Shown here one piece after another: positions 25,173-34,495 of a stretch of DNA of 64,000 nucleotides. The DNA comes from Acidaminococcus sp. (lineage in GTDB: Bacteria; Bacillota; Negativicutes; Acidaminococcales; Acidaminococcaceae): positions 1,426,001 through 1,490,000 of the forward strand of contig JAKVOM010000001.1 in the NCBI GenBank assembly GCA_022482815.1, in the 5' to 3' direction. Below the pieces are notes generated by a model. That model saw only the letters and a program-made list of their open reading frames with translations. It was not told the DNA's origin and did not search any database. Position 1 is the stretch's first letter; each line of letters starts with the position of its first letter. The position numbers and the translations under genes were made by a program.

Positions 25173-25560
25173 GCCCTCTTGTTCGCGTGCTTTTTGCGAA
25201 TAAGAGGGGGGACCGCTTGCGGTGGGTGTTCAGTCGGATAACAGGAATTAGTCCGATAAAGCACCTGTTAAATTCAAACCAAATTGAAATTTATTCCACC
25301 TGAGACCTTTGGAAGACCTTATGCCAGGCCTTCCGAATCAGTGGTAGATAATGGACAACTCTGCCGAAGGCAAAATACGAATTGCCAGATATAATCCTCA
25401 TAAAGAATCCACCAAAGCAAATGCCCGCACAAGTGTACTATCCACTTTCCACTATCCACTTTGCCAGACAAAGCTAAATGCGCTTTCCGGCTATCGGCTG
25501 CGATCTGCTAACTGCAAGCTGCTGACTGCCTCAACAATCTGCTCGCACTACAGTACTAAC
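25173..25560 (+). repeat. Intergenic mosaic repeat
   Basis: A palindrome module with CCGCTTGCGG (25173-25310), an ACTATCC heptad array (about 25436-25463) and a CTAACTG-type array (about 25488-25530). No gene is supported in 25048-25971; from about 25560 to 25810 the sequence is AT-rich without recognisable structure. Confidence 0.75.
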
Positions 25561-25818
25561 CATTTTTCACAAATTGTTCATAAATTTATAGAAAAGCAGA
25601 AATTATTCATTGATTTTTAAAAATCAATTAAAATTACTCATACTAAACCTTAAAGTTAAAACGAAAAAATGAAAGTGATGTAACAAATTTTAGATAAAAT
25701 GTAACAATCGTTTAAATCTATCGTAAATAACGTAATATAATTTAAATAACAAATTTCTAAAATTATAGAAATAAGTTAAAACTTTCTTTAAACACAATTA
25801 GACAAAAAGAAAAAGCTA

Positions 25819-25827
25819 TGGTAAGAT
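25819..25827 (+). promoter_or_regulatory. Extended -10 promoter of second ompM
   Basis: TGGTAAGAT about 150 nt before the ATG. As for copy 1 it implies a 5' UTR of about 140 nt, but the two UTR sequences are not obviously related. Confidence 0.5.
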
Positions 25828-25971
25828 ATAGGAGCAATCCGGTTGGGATGTCATTGAAATAGACAAATCAATACGCAGACCGAGGAAACTAGGCAACTCT
25901 GGCAAGCGCGTAGAGACGAGGATATGGAGATGAGATTCCGACCGAGATTAAATTTAAAGGAGGAATTTCTC

Positions 25972-27282
25972 ATGAAAAAGTCTCTGGTATTTGCCATGGC
26001 TATGGCACTGGGTGTAAGCGCAACTGCTTTTGCTGCTAACCCCTTCTCCGATGTTCCTGCCGGCCACTGGGCTTATGCAGCCGTTGCTAAACTGGCTGCT
26101 GCAGGTATTGTTGATGGTTATCCTGATGGCACCTACAAAGGTGACCGCACCATGACCCGTTATGAAATGGCTCAGATCGTAGCTAAAGCACTGGCTAAGG
26201 GTGCTATCGGCGCCGATGACAAGCTGGTCAGCGAATTCGCTGATGAATTGGACAACTTGGGTGTTCGCGTTGCCAGACTGGAAAAGAACGCTGACAACGT
26301 AAAGATCACTGGTACCGTAAAGGCTACCTACGCTGATCACAGCGGCGGTGCTGTAGACGGCGACGATGCTGGCAACTCCATGGCTAGACTCCGTACTGAT
26401 ATCACCTTCACCGGTGAAGTCAACGACAACTGGCATTATGTAGCAATGCTCCGTAACCAGCAATTCTTCGAAGGCCAGAATGAAAACGGTGACAGTGACA
26501 CCGATTTCCAGAGAGCTTATCTGACCGGTAACATCGGTGTTGTTAAGCTGCAGGCTGGTCGTTACAACGACTTCATTGCTGATGGTAACATCTATGATAA
26601 TCGTGTAGATGCTGTTAAGGCTACCGTTCCTTTCGGCGATGCATACTTCACTGCTGAATACGGCAAGATGGCTAGCCAGAGCACCTATGGCTGGCAGAAA
26701 AAATACACGTTTAAGGATGATAGTACCAGCGGCGATGTGACGGTTGATCTGAGCAAAGATTCTGCTGCTGATAAGTTCTGGATGGCAGAACTGGGCGGTA
26801 CCTGGGGCAACTGGGATCTCGCTGCTAACTACATCCAGGCTGATGATGTAGTTGTTATGGGTATGGACGGCGACGACAAGATTTGGACCGTTGGCGCTAC
26901 TTACCATACCGGTAAGTTCTACCTGGGTGGTATGTACCTGAAGGGCGACGATGATGCTTTTGCCGCTAAATATGCTGACAAGGATTATGATGATGACGGC
27001 TTCGTAATCAAGATGGGCTGGGCCGGCGCTCAGAAGTCCGATCCTGGTTCTTGGGGCCTGTATGCTAAGTACTATGATCAGGGTGCTCCTACCACGATTT
27101 CTCATACCATGGATGGTCTGTATGATTCCTTCCCGGGCGAAGGCTTCAAGGGCTATCAAGTTGGTGGTAACCTGACCGTTGCTAAGAACATGGTAGCTCA
27201 AGTCGACTACTATGATCTGAAGGGTAAGGAAAGCGACGTTCATGGTCGTACCCTGTGGTCTCAGCTGATTGTTTCCTTCTAA
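25972..27282 (+). CDS. OmpM-like major outer-membrane porin with SLH domain (copy 2)
   Basis: A 436-residue paralog of the upstream porin with the same signal peptide, the same SLH domain (one Phe/Tyr change in DGT(F/Y)KGDR) and the same final barrel strands (KSDPGSWGLYAKYYDQG, RTLWSQLIVSF). Differences cluster in putative surface loops, for example a 16-residue block around KYTFKDDSTSGDVTVD that is absent from copy 1. The start is the ATG at 25972 with AAAGGAGGAA upstream; an in-frame ATG at 25924 lacks such a site. Tandem duplication with loop divergence suggests alternative porins. Confidence 0.94.
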   Translation: MKKSLVFAMAMALGVSATAFAANPFSDVPAGHWAYAAVAKLAAAGIVDGYPDGTYKGDRTMTRYEMAQIVAKALAKGAIGADDKLVSEFADELDNLGVRVARLEKNADNVKITGTVKATYADHSGGAVDGDDAGNSMARLRTDITFTGEVNDNWHYVAMLRNQQFFEGQNENGDSDTDFQRAYLTGNIGVVKLQAGRYNDFIADGNIYDNRVDAVKATVPFGDAYFTAEYGKMASQSTYGWQKKYTFKDDSTSGDVTVDLSKDSAADKFWMAELGGTWGNWDLAANYIQADDVVVMGMDGDDKIWTVGATYHTGKFYLGGMYLKGDDDAFAAKYADKDYDDDGFVIKMGWAGAQKSDPGSWGLYAKYYDQGAPTTISHTMDGLYDSFPGEGFKGYQVGGNLTVAKNMVAQVDYYDLKGKESDVHGRTLWSQLIVSF

Positions 27283-27302
27283 TTCGATTAGAAGAAATAC
27301 TC

Positions 27303-27396
27303 AAGAGCAGCGCATTGCGCTGCTCTTGTTTTTTATGCGAAAAAGGAGGCTGTGAAGAAATGCTGTTGCATTTCTTCACAGCCTCCTTTTTTCGTA
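27303..27396 (+). terminator. Double terminator after ompM copy 2
   Basis: AAGAGCAGCGC/GCGCTGCTCTT with T6 (27303-27335), then a long hairpin GAAAAAGGAGGCTGTGAAG... with its complement (27338-27396). Confidence 0.88.
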
Positions 27397-27397
27397 G

Positions 27398-27946
27398 GGA
27401 TGGACCTTCTTCCACGCCCTAGTTAAGCCAAACCGTAAGGTTTGGAATTCTTCTACAACCTCCTTCCGTTCGGAAGGAGGGCGGACCACGAAGTGGTGGA
27501 GGAAGGTAACAAGAGGGGAACCGCTTGCGGTGGAGGGATAGTTATATATTTTTGCACACTGAAGTGAAAATAGCAGCACCAGCCCTCTTGTTCGCGCTAA
27601 TTAAGCCAAACCGAAAGGTTTGGAATACCTCTGCCACCTCCGTCCGTAGGAAGGAGGAAGGACCACGAAGTGGGGGAGGAAAGTAAGTTAAGGGGACCGC
27701 TTGCGGTGGGTGTTCAGTAGGATAACAAGAATTGGGTCGATAAAGCGTCTGTTAAATTCAAACCAAACCGAAATATAGCACCACCTGAGACCTTCCTTCA
27801 CGCCGCTGTGCGGCGTCGGAGGAAGGAGAACCGCTTTGCGGTGGACGGTAGCTATTTCTGCCAAAAGTTTTTATAAATTCTGGGCAAAATTGCGTTGGCA
27901 ATTTTGCGTCCACGAGCGGACAGCGGACGGCGGGTGGCGGAAAGCG
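27398..27946 (+). repeat. Intergenic mosaic repeat, several modules
   Basis: A partial palindrome module (27398-27538), a complete one (27582-27844) with AAACCGAAAGGTTT, CCACGAAGTGG, CCGCTTGCGG and CGCCGCTGTGCGGCG, and a reverse-oriented GCAAAATTGC hairpin plus GGTCGC-like block (27882-27946) that abuts the left end of the insertion sequence. No gene. Confidence 0.75.
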
Positions 27947-28047
27947 AAAAGGGGCTGTCGCAAGTGACCGATTTTTAATCCCTGAAATAACTTGCTAAAG
28001 GCCCCAATTTGCCTTACTTTTTAGTTGGATATGTTTTGAGATGAAAA

Positions 28048-28106
28048 AAGGGCGCACGAAATTAAGCAACCCTAAGTTGCTTTTTTTCGAGCGCTCTTTT
28101 TGTATC
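28048..28106 (-). terminator. Transposase terminator
   Basis: On the minus strand an AAAAAGAGCGC arm pairs with GTGCGCCCTTTTTT around an AAGCAAC...GTTGCTT inner hairpin, just downstream of the transposase stop. Confidence 0.65.
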
Positions 28107-28108
28107 TT

Positions 28109-29737
28109 TTAGGCCTCTTTTTTCAGCGGATATAAGTGCAAATCCTCTTTGCCGTCTTGAACTTTGTGATGGACCTTCAGGACATTCCGTGCCATGGCAC
28201 ATATTCCCACTGTTACCAGGGCATTTCCTTTGCCTCGGGTTTCTAATCTTCTGACGTTTAATGAATCCTTGAGATCCGCAAAGGCTCCTTCTGCCTGTAT
28301 ACTGCGGTTCATCCTCAGTTCCTTACCATATTCGGAAGTAATGTTCTTCAGGGATTCTGCCCTCAATGCAGCAAAATTCTTCGAGACCACTAATTTCTTG
28401 TTTCTTTTCTCCATAGGTGTCCTGCAATTGTTCCCATGGATGCACTGTTCCTTGTAGGGACAACCGCTGCAGTCCTTACATTCGTAATATGTTTTCTCTG
28501 ACACATATCCCGACCGGTTCTTTACCTGGGTTACTTTGCTGACTTTCAGCAGTCTCCTACCTTTACAGATATACATGTCTTGATCAGGCAAATATGTCAT
28601 GTTTTCTGCTTTGCCGATGTCGTTCTTATACTTTTTCCTCTTGCTTCTTTCATAATTGTTAGGCTTGATATATGAAGTATACTGATTCTTCTTCAGCCAG
28701 ACCAAGTTCTCTTCGCTTTCATAGCCTGCATCGGCTACAATGTTTGCAAATTTCTGACCGAAGTGGGCTTCAAATCCTTCAAGAAAAGGAATGAGTGTCC
28801 GCATATCTGTGGGATGTGCACTCACATCTGCAAACAAGGTAAAACCGGAATTGTTTGCATATTGGACATTGTATCCCGGCTTTAAGGCGCCATTAAGCAT
28901 GGCATCTTCTTTCATCCTCATAAAGGTAGCATCCGGGTCTGTTTTGGCAAAGCTGTTCCGTTCCCCACAGATGTGAAGCTGCTTCGTATACACCTTAAGC
29001 CGTTTGAGATAGTTAGCTAAAATCTCATAGTACTTCTGTAGAATGGTCTTTCTTTTCCCACATCCGTGAACAAACTCGATTCCCTCAGCCCGCTTTATGA
29101 CAAGCAGTTTTTTTAGGAGCTTCTTTAAATGACGGATGTGGAAAGTGTTTCCGTAACAGACCTTGATTCCGAAACGTTCCTCGATTTCGGGAACCAGTTG
29201 CTCCAGTTTCTCTATGAGTTTGTTCTGGCTGCCTAAGACTCTGTTTTTCCAAACAAATTTGTACTTGTTTGCCACAGATTCAATTTTTGTCCCATCGATG
29301 AACAGGCTATCCAGAGTGATGAAACCGCGAGCCAGCAGCCATTTATCCATCTGAATCATGAGTTTCTTGATACATGGTTTTAGATGGAGGGAACAAAATC
29401 TTGCAATGGTTGCATTATCCGGAGCTTTTTTCCCATCTAAGAGAAACATGAAATGAGTGTCTCTTTTACAGGATTGCTCTATCTTACGCGAACCACGAAT
29501 TCCTTCCATACATGCATAAATGACGATTTCCAGCAGCTGAATTGGTGACGTTAATTTATTCTCGACATGAGAATACGTGTCATACAATGCCTTTACATCC
29601 ATCCCTTCTACCATGGCACGCACCAAGCGAACAGGATCGTCATTAGGGATTTGTACTTCAAAATTTAGAGGAAGAAAAAGTTGATAAGAACTACCAATTT
29701 TTGTATAATCCTTTTGTGTAGGTTTGTTTTTTTGCAT
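28109..29737 (-). CDS. IS1182-family transposase
   Basis: An intact 542-residue transposase. The N-terminal region FLPLNFEVQIPNDDPVRLVR is followed by a DUF772-type domain (MEGIRGSRKIEQSCKRD), the DDE catalytic core (LDSLFIDGTKIES, later VADAGYESEENL) and a Cys-rich zinc-ribbon (CKDCSGCPYKEQC, about residues 420-435). The length is normal for the family. No frameshift or stop is seen, so it may be active. It lies alone between its inverted repeats with no cargo. Confidence 0.92.
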   Translation of the reverse strand: MQKNKPTQKDYTKIGSSYQLFLPLNFEVQIPNDDPVRLVRAMVEGMDVKALYDTYSHVENKLTSPIQLLEIVIYACMEGIRGSRKIEQSCKRDTHFMFLLDGKKAPDNATIARFCSLHLKPCIKKLMIQMDKWLLARGFITLDSLFIDGTKIESVANKYKFVWKNRVLGSQNKLIEKLEQLVPEIEERFGIKVCYGNTFHIRHLKKLLKKLLVIKRAEGIEFVHGCGKRKTILQKYYEILANYLKRLKVYTKQLHICGERNSFAKTDPDATFMRMKEDAMLNGALKPGYNVQYANNSGFTLFADVSAHPTDMRTLIPFLEGFEAHFGQKFANIVADAGYESEENLVWLKKNQYTSYIKPNNYERSKRKKYKNDIGKAENMTYLPDQDMYICKGRRLLKVSKVTQVKNRSGYVSEKTYYECKDCSGCPYKEQCIHGNNCRTPMEKRNKKLVVSKNFAALRAESLKNITSEYGKELRMNRSIQAEGAFADLKDSLNVRRLETRGKGNALVTVGICAMARNVLKVHHKVQDGKEDLHLYPLKKEA

Positions 29738-29805
29738 ATTTAAATTCTACACCAAGGCGCGGTCTCATTCAATGAGGCCGCGCCTTGCTTTTGATACAAA
29801 AGAGG

Positions 29806-29831
29806 CCGTCGCAAAATGCGACAGCCCCTTT
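29806..29831 (-). terminator. Terminator of the NlpC/P60 gene
   Basis: On the minus strand GGGGCTGTCGCA pairs with TGCGACGGCCTC and is followed by TTTT, 2 nt after the stop of the NlpC/P60 gene. It overlaps the IS end. Confidence 0.6.
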
Positions 29832-29832
29832 T

Positions 29833-31110
29833 TCACCGATATACATTCACCTTCGTCAGTTGCTCCGCCAGCGATTTCCCGCTGCGGCCTAAAAGATCCA
29901 CCTTGCTTACAACAACTTCGAGCACGTAATTAGCTTTCACCTTATTTCCCGTACGTTCGCCATAAGAACCGAGAGCATGGATCATGTAGGGTGTGCCGTT
30001 CTTCTCTCCCAGATAGATCATCACGTGCCCCGGCTTAAAGAGCAGGGCACCGGCCGGCAGTGTATCGATGTACTTCAGTTTTTGCGGCAGCGTCATGGCG
30101 CGGACATCTTTGCCGGGGAAAGAACGGGCCTGCTCGCCGCTGTTACGGGGGAGCTGTATACCTACCGTCTTATACACGTCCTGGGAAAAAGCGGAGCAGT
30201 CCACGCTGTTTTTGAGGCCACCCCAGCCGTAGGGAGCTCCCAAGTGGCGGAAGGCCATAGTCACAATATTGTTGGCTGTATAGGGCAGATATCCTTTGTG
30301 AAGGGAATCGTTGTAGTTAGGTTTTTGACGGATGATTTTGAGGGTTCCTTTGTCATCTCTTACAGGGAGAAGCAGATTGCCTTTTTCGGTCGGAATGGCC
30401 GTTCCCATCTGGTAGAGTTGGTCTTCCGTACCGGCTTTAAGGGTGAGGAGTCTTCCTGTTACGACGGCAGGGTCAGCCGGTTCCACAAATTTCTTCCAGG
30501 TGGCACGGTCTGTGAGCGCCACATAACGCGAAGGCACCCAGCCCCGGTAATCCGGCGTGCGAACGTAGTAAAAAGATCCTGTTTTATCGGCTACATAGAT
30601 GCGGACCGGCGTTGTCGGGTCAGCAGCGGAACACTGCCAGTCATCAAAATTTGTATCGGCCGGCGTTTCAAAGGCCTGTGCCTCCGTAGGGAACACGCGG
30701 ACATTGGCGCGACTTGTCAGGACACCGTATTTGACATTATTTTGGTCTTTGATGAGGGCGACGGCATTTTCCCTGAGTCGTGCGGCTAAGTCTTTGGTCA
30801 CTGGTTTGCCTCTCACGTAGAGCTTCATATTTACAGGGGCCTCTGTGACGTAGGCACGCAGCGTTTTCCCGTCAATGGTGTCCTTTTCTTCACGGATGTC
30901 ACCGTAGATTGATTTTTTCATTTGTGCATTCATGGCCGCAATACGGGCCGGGGAGGCCATGACTACGTCACCATTCTTTTCCTTCCAGGTCAAGGCTTCC
31001 GTATAGGCGGCCGGCGTGTCCGGCATCTTTGCCATTGTAAGGCCCCAGTGGGGCAGTAAAGTCAGCACCGACACCGTCAGTGCCACACAGGAAAATTGTT
31101 TAAATCGCAT
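29833..31110 (-). CDS. Exported SH3 / NlpC-P60 cell-wall hydrolase
   Basis: A 425-residue protein with an N-terminal signal peptide, SH3-like segments (about residues 105-260, for example SFYYVRTPDYRGWVPSRYVA) and a C-terminal NlpC/P60 peptidase domain. Catalytic residues are visible: Cys in NSVDCSAFSQDVYK, His in KPGHVMIYLG and a further His in MIHALGSYG. Enzymes of this layout cleave the D-Glu-diaminopimelate bond of peptidoglycan stems. It is transcribed alone, divergent from yigZ. Confidence 0.88.
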   Translation of the reverse strand: MRFKQFSCVALTVSVLTLLPHWGLTMAKMPDTPAAYTEALTWKEKNGDVVMASPARIAAMNAQMKKSIYGDIREEKDTIDGKTLRAYVTEAPVNMKLYVRGKPVTKDLAARLRENAVALIKDQNNVKYGVLTSRANVRVFPTEAQAFETPADTNFDDWQCSAADPTTPVRIYVADKTGSFYYVRTPDYRGWVPSRYVALTDRATWKKFVEPADPAVVTGRLLTLKAGTEDQLYQMGTAIPTEKGNLLLPVRDDKGTLKIIRQKPNYNDSLHKGYLPYTANNIVTMAFRHLGAPYGWGGLKNSVDCSAFSQDVYKTVGIQLPRNSGEQARSFPGKDVRAMTLPQKLKYIDTLPAGALLFKPGHVMIYLGEKNGTPYMIHALGSYGERTGNKVKANYVLEVVVSKVDLLGRSGKSLAEQLTKVNVYR

Positions 31111-31138
31111 GGATAAAATCTCCTTTCGAGCGGGGAAA

Positions 31139-31500
31139 GTGGTTGGTGGTTAGTGGAAAGAGTGGTTAGTACACCCGTGCGGGTATATTTTTTGGCTGCA
31201 GCCAAAGGCAGACAGCAGTCAGCCGTTAGCCGATAGCTGCAGACGGCCCGAAGGCCTCAAAGGCGCTTTTGGCTTTTGGCATCACCTGAGGCAGTGAGAA
31301 AAAGCGGCAGGTGATGACACTTAAACTCTTTTATGTCATTCGTGCAATGCGTCAATCAAAGACCTTCTTTCACGCCGCTTTGCGGCGTCGAAAGAAGGGG
31401 AACCGCTTGCGGGGGATGATAGAATGCTTTTACTTATTCAAAGCAAAATTGCCATGACAATTTTGCTTCCACGGGCGCCCAGCGACCGGCGGCTTTTAAC
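31139..31500 (-). repeat. Intergenic mosaic repeat, mostly reverse orientation
   Basis: A reverse ACTANCC array (about 31139-31172), a CTAACTG-type array (about 31205-31250), a partial palindrome module (31366-31425) and a reverse GCAAAATTG/CAATTTTGC hairpin with GGTCGC-like block (31441-31500). No gene between the divergent NlpC/P60 and yigZ genes. Confidence 0.75.
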
Positions 31501-31556
31501 TTTTCGTGTCTAATTTGTAAAGATTTTTAAAAGTTCCCTGTTTTTTTCTTTTTCAA

Positions 31557-31565
31557 TGCTATAAT
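31557..31565 (+). promoter_or_regulatory. Extended -10 promoter of yigZ
   Basis: TGCTATAAT, 27 nt before the ATG, directly after a T-rich tract. Confidence 0.65.
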
Positions 31566-31591
31566 GATACCATATTATGAAAGGATAGAGC

Positions 31592-32233
31592 ATGGACCAA
31601 TATATTATCTCAAAACCTGTGCGGACAGAAATCGTGGTAGAAAAATCACGTTTTATTTGTACACTGGCGCGCGTTGCCAGTGAGCAGGAAGCACAGGATT
31701 TTATCAAAAAGACACGCAAGGAATTCTGGGATGCCACGCATAACTGCACGGCGTATATTATCGGCGGCGTGCCGCGGGCAGAACGCTCCAGTGATGATGG
31801 GGAGCCATCCGGAACAGCAGGATCTCCTATGCTGGAAGTGCTGCGTAAAAAGGAACTCTACAATACAGCTGCCGTGGTGACGCGTTATTTCGGAGGCATT
31901 AAACTCGGTGCGGGAGGACTTACCCGCACGTACGGCAAAGCCGTAACGGAAGCCGTTAAAGCAGCAGGTCTTTCAAAGATGGTTCCCATGGGGCACTACG
32001 CGTTTACCTGGTCTCTTGATGATGTGGGCCGGGTGCTCAATCTGCTGTACCGGCAGTCACTTTTTGCGGTGCACGATGTTGAGTACGGCAGCCGGGCTGA
32101 GATTATTCTCGAAATGAAACAGGCACAAGTGCCGGAAGCGGAAGCCTGGCTTACGGAAACACTGAGCAAGCCGGTGACGCTCGAGGAAAAGCATCTTTTT
32201 GAAGCGGAGCAGCCTGTGGCGGCGGGCGTGTAA
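31592..32233 (+). CDS. yigZ: YigZ/IMPACT family protein
   Basis: A 213-residue member of the YigZ/UPF0029 family. The N-terminal IMPACT domain shows EKSRFICTLARV, HNCTAYIIGG, SSDDGEPSGTAGSPML and the VTRYFGGIKLGAGGL signature; a DUF1949 domain fills about residues 140-200. Family members have been linked to translation control and proline-peptide turnover, but the bacterial function is unsettled. Single gene with its own promoter. Confidence 0.92.
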   Translation: MDQYIISKPVRTEIVVEKSRFICTLARVASEQEAQDFIKKTRKEFWDATHNCTAYIIGGVPRAERSSDDGEPSGTAGSPMLEVLRKKELYNTAAVVTRYFGGIKLGAGGLTRTYGKAVTEAVKAAGLSKMVPMGHYAFTWSLDDVGRVLNLLYRQSLFAVHDVEYGSRAEIILEMKQAQVPEAEAWLTETLSKPVTLEEKHLFEAEQPVAAGV

Positions 32234-32342
32234 AAGCTGTCGATATGCAGGGACTATTAATCGCCTGCTTATGCTGTTCTGAAGAAAAAAGGGGACAGAG
32301 CGCAGTAAATGACAGCCTGCAATAAGGAACGTTCCTTGACGT

Positions 32343-32370
32343 TTGACCTTGAAATAAAGTAAACTAATAG
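32343..32370 (+). promoter_or_regulatory. Probable promoter of the SH3-domain gene
   Basis: TTGACC (32343-32348), 16 nt, TAATAG (32365-32370), about 90 nt before the ATG. Confidence 0.45.
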
Positions 32371-32459
32371 AGTGTGCTTTTATGAGGGTACACGTTGAGT
32401 TTATGGATAATTGTTCAATGAAAAATTATCTTTCCTTTGAACAAGTAGGAGTGTAAAGT

Positions 32460-33833
32460 ATGCTGAAAAAATCAATTGCAGTGTTGGCGAGCTGCCTGAT
32501 TTTGGGCAGTTCGGTACCGGTTTGGGCGGCCGATGTGCCGGTCAAGACGATTACGCGGACGGAAAAATCCGTTTCCGTGGAATGCCCTGAGGTAACGGGC
32601 GGCAATTCTTCAGCCACGGAAAAAATAAACAGGGCTTTGAGCAGCCAGGTGTCTTCCTTCGTGAGTGAAGCTTCGACACTGGGCGGCGGCAAGGTTCACT
32701 ACGATGTACATCGCGCCGATGATGACGTGATCAGTCTTACGATTATGATGACGCCTCAGATGGGCGTCGAAGAGACGCAGGGAATGACTTTTGACCGCCG
32801 GACCGGAGAGCAGCGTCCCCTGAGCTACTATTATAACGATGCCCAGGTCAAGGCCCGGGCTGAAAACGGTCTGCAGTATCTTTACGATGTAGAACCGGAT
32901 AAAGCTGCGGTTATGCCCGATACGTACTATATTGATGAAGATAAAAGTGTGATTGGTTTGTATCATGCCGGCAGCGTTCTCGATAAGAACGAGGGAGAAA
33001 TTGAAGTCAATCTGTCCGCAGCGGATATCAATGACGGCCAGGGATTCGAGTCGGAAGCTGAGAATGCAGCCACAACGGCAGCAGCACAGCCCGTCAAGTC
33101 CACTTCGGAAACGGCAGCTCCTAAAACGGAGACCACGAAGACCGAGACAGTAAAGAAAGAAGAAACAAAACCGGCTGCCAAGGAAACACCGAAAGCAGAA
33201 ACTACCAAACCGGCTGAAACGGTAACAAAGGAAACCCCGGCTCCGGCTGCTCCCAAGGCAGAGGAAAAACAGGCGGCTGCAGAGACGCAGACACCTGCTC
33301 CGGTGGAAACTCCGAAACAGGAAACCCCAGTGCCTGAACCTCAGCCCGCACCTCAAGCCGAAACTCCGTCGGTGCTCCACTACAGCGGAAATTATCCGAA
33401 GGGTACGGTAGTCGGAACGGAAGTCCGGATGCGTGCCGGCGCCGGTACGGATCAGGATATCATCGGATACTATGAGAATGGGGAAGTCGTCGGTGTCATG
33501 AGCAGTGACGTCGCTACGGGCCGCAAATGGTACCAGGTGACGCGCGGAGACGGCACTGTCGGCTGGATTGCCGCGGACTACCTGAGCGTGGAAGAAGGCA
33601 GTTACGTGAGAGCCGATGCCGTCCTGGAAAACCGCAAGGGCACTATTACGGGTACAGAAGTGCGGATGCGCGGGGATCCCAGTCTGAACGGCGATGTCCT
33701 TGATTTCTTTGAAAAAGGCGAGGTCGTCACGATTCTTGATGCCGCCGAAGGCGATGGCATGCAGTGGATCAAGGTAAGACGCGATAACGGCGCAGTCGGC
33801 TGGGTAGCAGCCGCTTATTGCGCGCAAGAGTAG
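32460..33833 (+). CDS. Exported protein with DUF3298-like N-terminus and two SH3 domains
   Basis: A 457-residue exported protein. A signal peptide (cleavage near VWAAD, about residue 24) is followed by a DUF3298/RsiV-like domain (about 30-185, with the QRPLSYYYND-type segment), then a low-complexity Thr/Ala/Glu/Lys/Pro linker (about 195-300) of the kind that spans peptidoglycan. Two bacterial SH3 domains follow (about 316-378 and 393-457, both opening with TEVRMR). The SH3 pair suggests peptidoglycan binding; no catalytic domain is visible. Its linker composition is unlike that of its neighbours. Confidence 0.8.
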   Translation: MLKKSIAVLASCLILGSSVPVWAADVPVKTITRTEKSVSVECPEVTGGNSSATEKINRALSSQVSSFVSEASTLGGGKVHYDVHRADDDVISLTIMMTPQMGVEETQGMTFDRRTGEQRPLSYYYNDAQVKARAENGLQYLYDVEPDKAAVMPDTYYIDEDKSVIGLYHAGSVLDKNEGEIEVNLSAADINDGQGFESEAENAATTAAAQPVKSTSETAAPKTETTKTETVKKEETKPAAKETPKAETTKPAETVTKETPAPAAPKAEEKQAAAETQTPAPVETPKQETPVPEPQPAPQAETPSVLHYSGNYPKGTVVGTEVRMRAGAGTDQDIIGYYENGEVVGVMSSDVATGRKWYQVTRGDGTVGWIAADYLSVEEGSYVRADAVLENRKGTITGTEVRMRGDPSLNGDVLDFFEKGEVVTILDAAEGDGMQWIKVRRDNGAVGWVAAAYCAQE

Positions 33834-33850
33834 TCAATCCCTCGTTTTTA

Positions 33851-33885
33851 TGATAAAATAATTCAAGACTGAGCAGTCACTCAGT
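33851..33885 (+). promoter_or_regulatory. Extended -10 promoter with overlapping dyad
   Basis: TGATAAAAT (33851-33859), then ACTGAG (33868-33873) and CTCAGT (33880-33885), an inverted repeat placed at the expected transcription start. The inner GAGCAGTCACTCA (33871-33883) is matched at 12 of 13 positions by a sequence just after the tRNA promoter (45484-45496). Confidence 0.45.
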
Positions 33886-33925
33886 AAAAAATAGTTGGAG
33901 AAAATTAAACAGGAGGCTTGTTCAC

Positions 33926-34483
33926 ATGAATAAAATTTTAAAGATGCTTGCCGCTGCCTTGTTCTGCGCAGCCTTTGCTGTTCCTGGTTTCAGTAAGGCT
34001 GACGCATCTACGAAACTGGCAGTGGTACCGCTGATCATCGGGGAAGAAGTCGAAGATGATGCCGGTATTAAACCGATTGCGTACAGCTCTGTCGTAGGTG
34101 AACTTTTCCAGTATCCGGAATATGATATTGTCGATGCAGCACCGGTTCGTAAGGCAGCATTGGAACAGCAGGATAAACTCTTTACCAAAGAAGGTCTTGC
34201 CGCAGTAGCAAAAGCAACCGGCGCCGATATGGTTGTGGCCATGAGCGTCGATAAGTTTGAAGTCACGGAAGATTATGTTCGCCGTGAGCCGGAAACAAAA
34301 TTGAATTTTGTCGGCAACTTTGCCTGCATCAATGTAAAGACCGGTAAATACGATGAAGATCGGTATCGCTTCCGTGATTCCAGAGAAACTGAAGCAATTC
34401 CTCCGAAGTATGATTACCCGCATCAGCGCTTCCGTTTCCTCTGCAAACGCGAACTGAACAAAGCAGTGAAAATGAACAAATAG
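33926..34483 (+). CDS. Exported protein of unknown function
   Basis: A 185-residue exported protein that I do not assign to a family. There is a signal peptide (cleavage near FSKADA), then a compact alpha/beta domain (TKLAVVPLIIGEEVEDDAG, a Rossmann-like VVGELFQYPEYDIVDAAPVR, ATGADMVVAMSVDKFEV). The pattern of a short strand, a tyrosine-rich stretch and a variable loop recalls periplasmic proteins related to CsgG/TolB N-domains, but that is only resemblance. It has its own promoter and terminator. Confidence 0.7.
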   Translation: MNKILKMLAAALFCAAFAVPGFSKADASTKLAVVPLIIGEEVEDDAGIKPIAYSSVVGELFQYPEYDIVDAAPVRKAALEQQDKLFTKEGLAAVAKATGADMVVAMSVDKFEVTEDYVRREPETKLNFVGNFACINVKTGKYDEDRYRFRDSRETEAIPPKYDYPHQRFRFLCKRELNKAVKMNK

Positions 34484-34495
34484 TCTTAGAGAAAT

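Larger units (their letters stand above)
27951..29828 (-). mobile_element. IS1182-family insertion sequence
   Basis: The ends are 12-bp perfect inverted repeats GGGGCTGTCGCA (27951-27962) and its complement (29817-29828) around one transposase gene. Upstream of the transposase a strong hairpin (29753-29789, AAGGCGCGG...CCGCGCCTT) would block read-in transcription. No clear target-site duplication is visible. The right end overlaps the hairpin that would terminate the minus-strand NlpC/P60 gene, so the exact boundary is uncertain. Confidence 0.7.

Noticed and set aside
25034-25620. Two 89-codon plus-strand frames after ompM copy 1
   Set aside because: They cover terminators and mosaic repeats and lack ribosome-binding sites.
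28194-28457. Plus-strand frames inside the IS
   Set aside because: They are antisense shadows of the transposase with no independent start signals.
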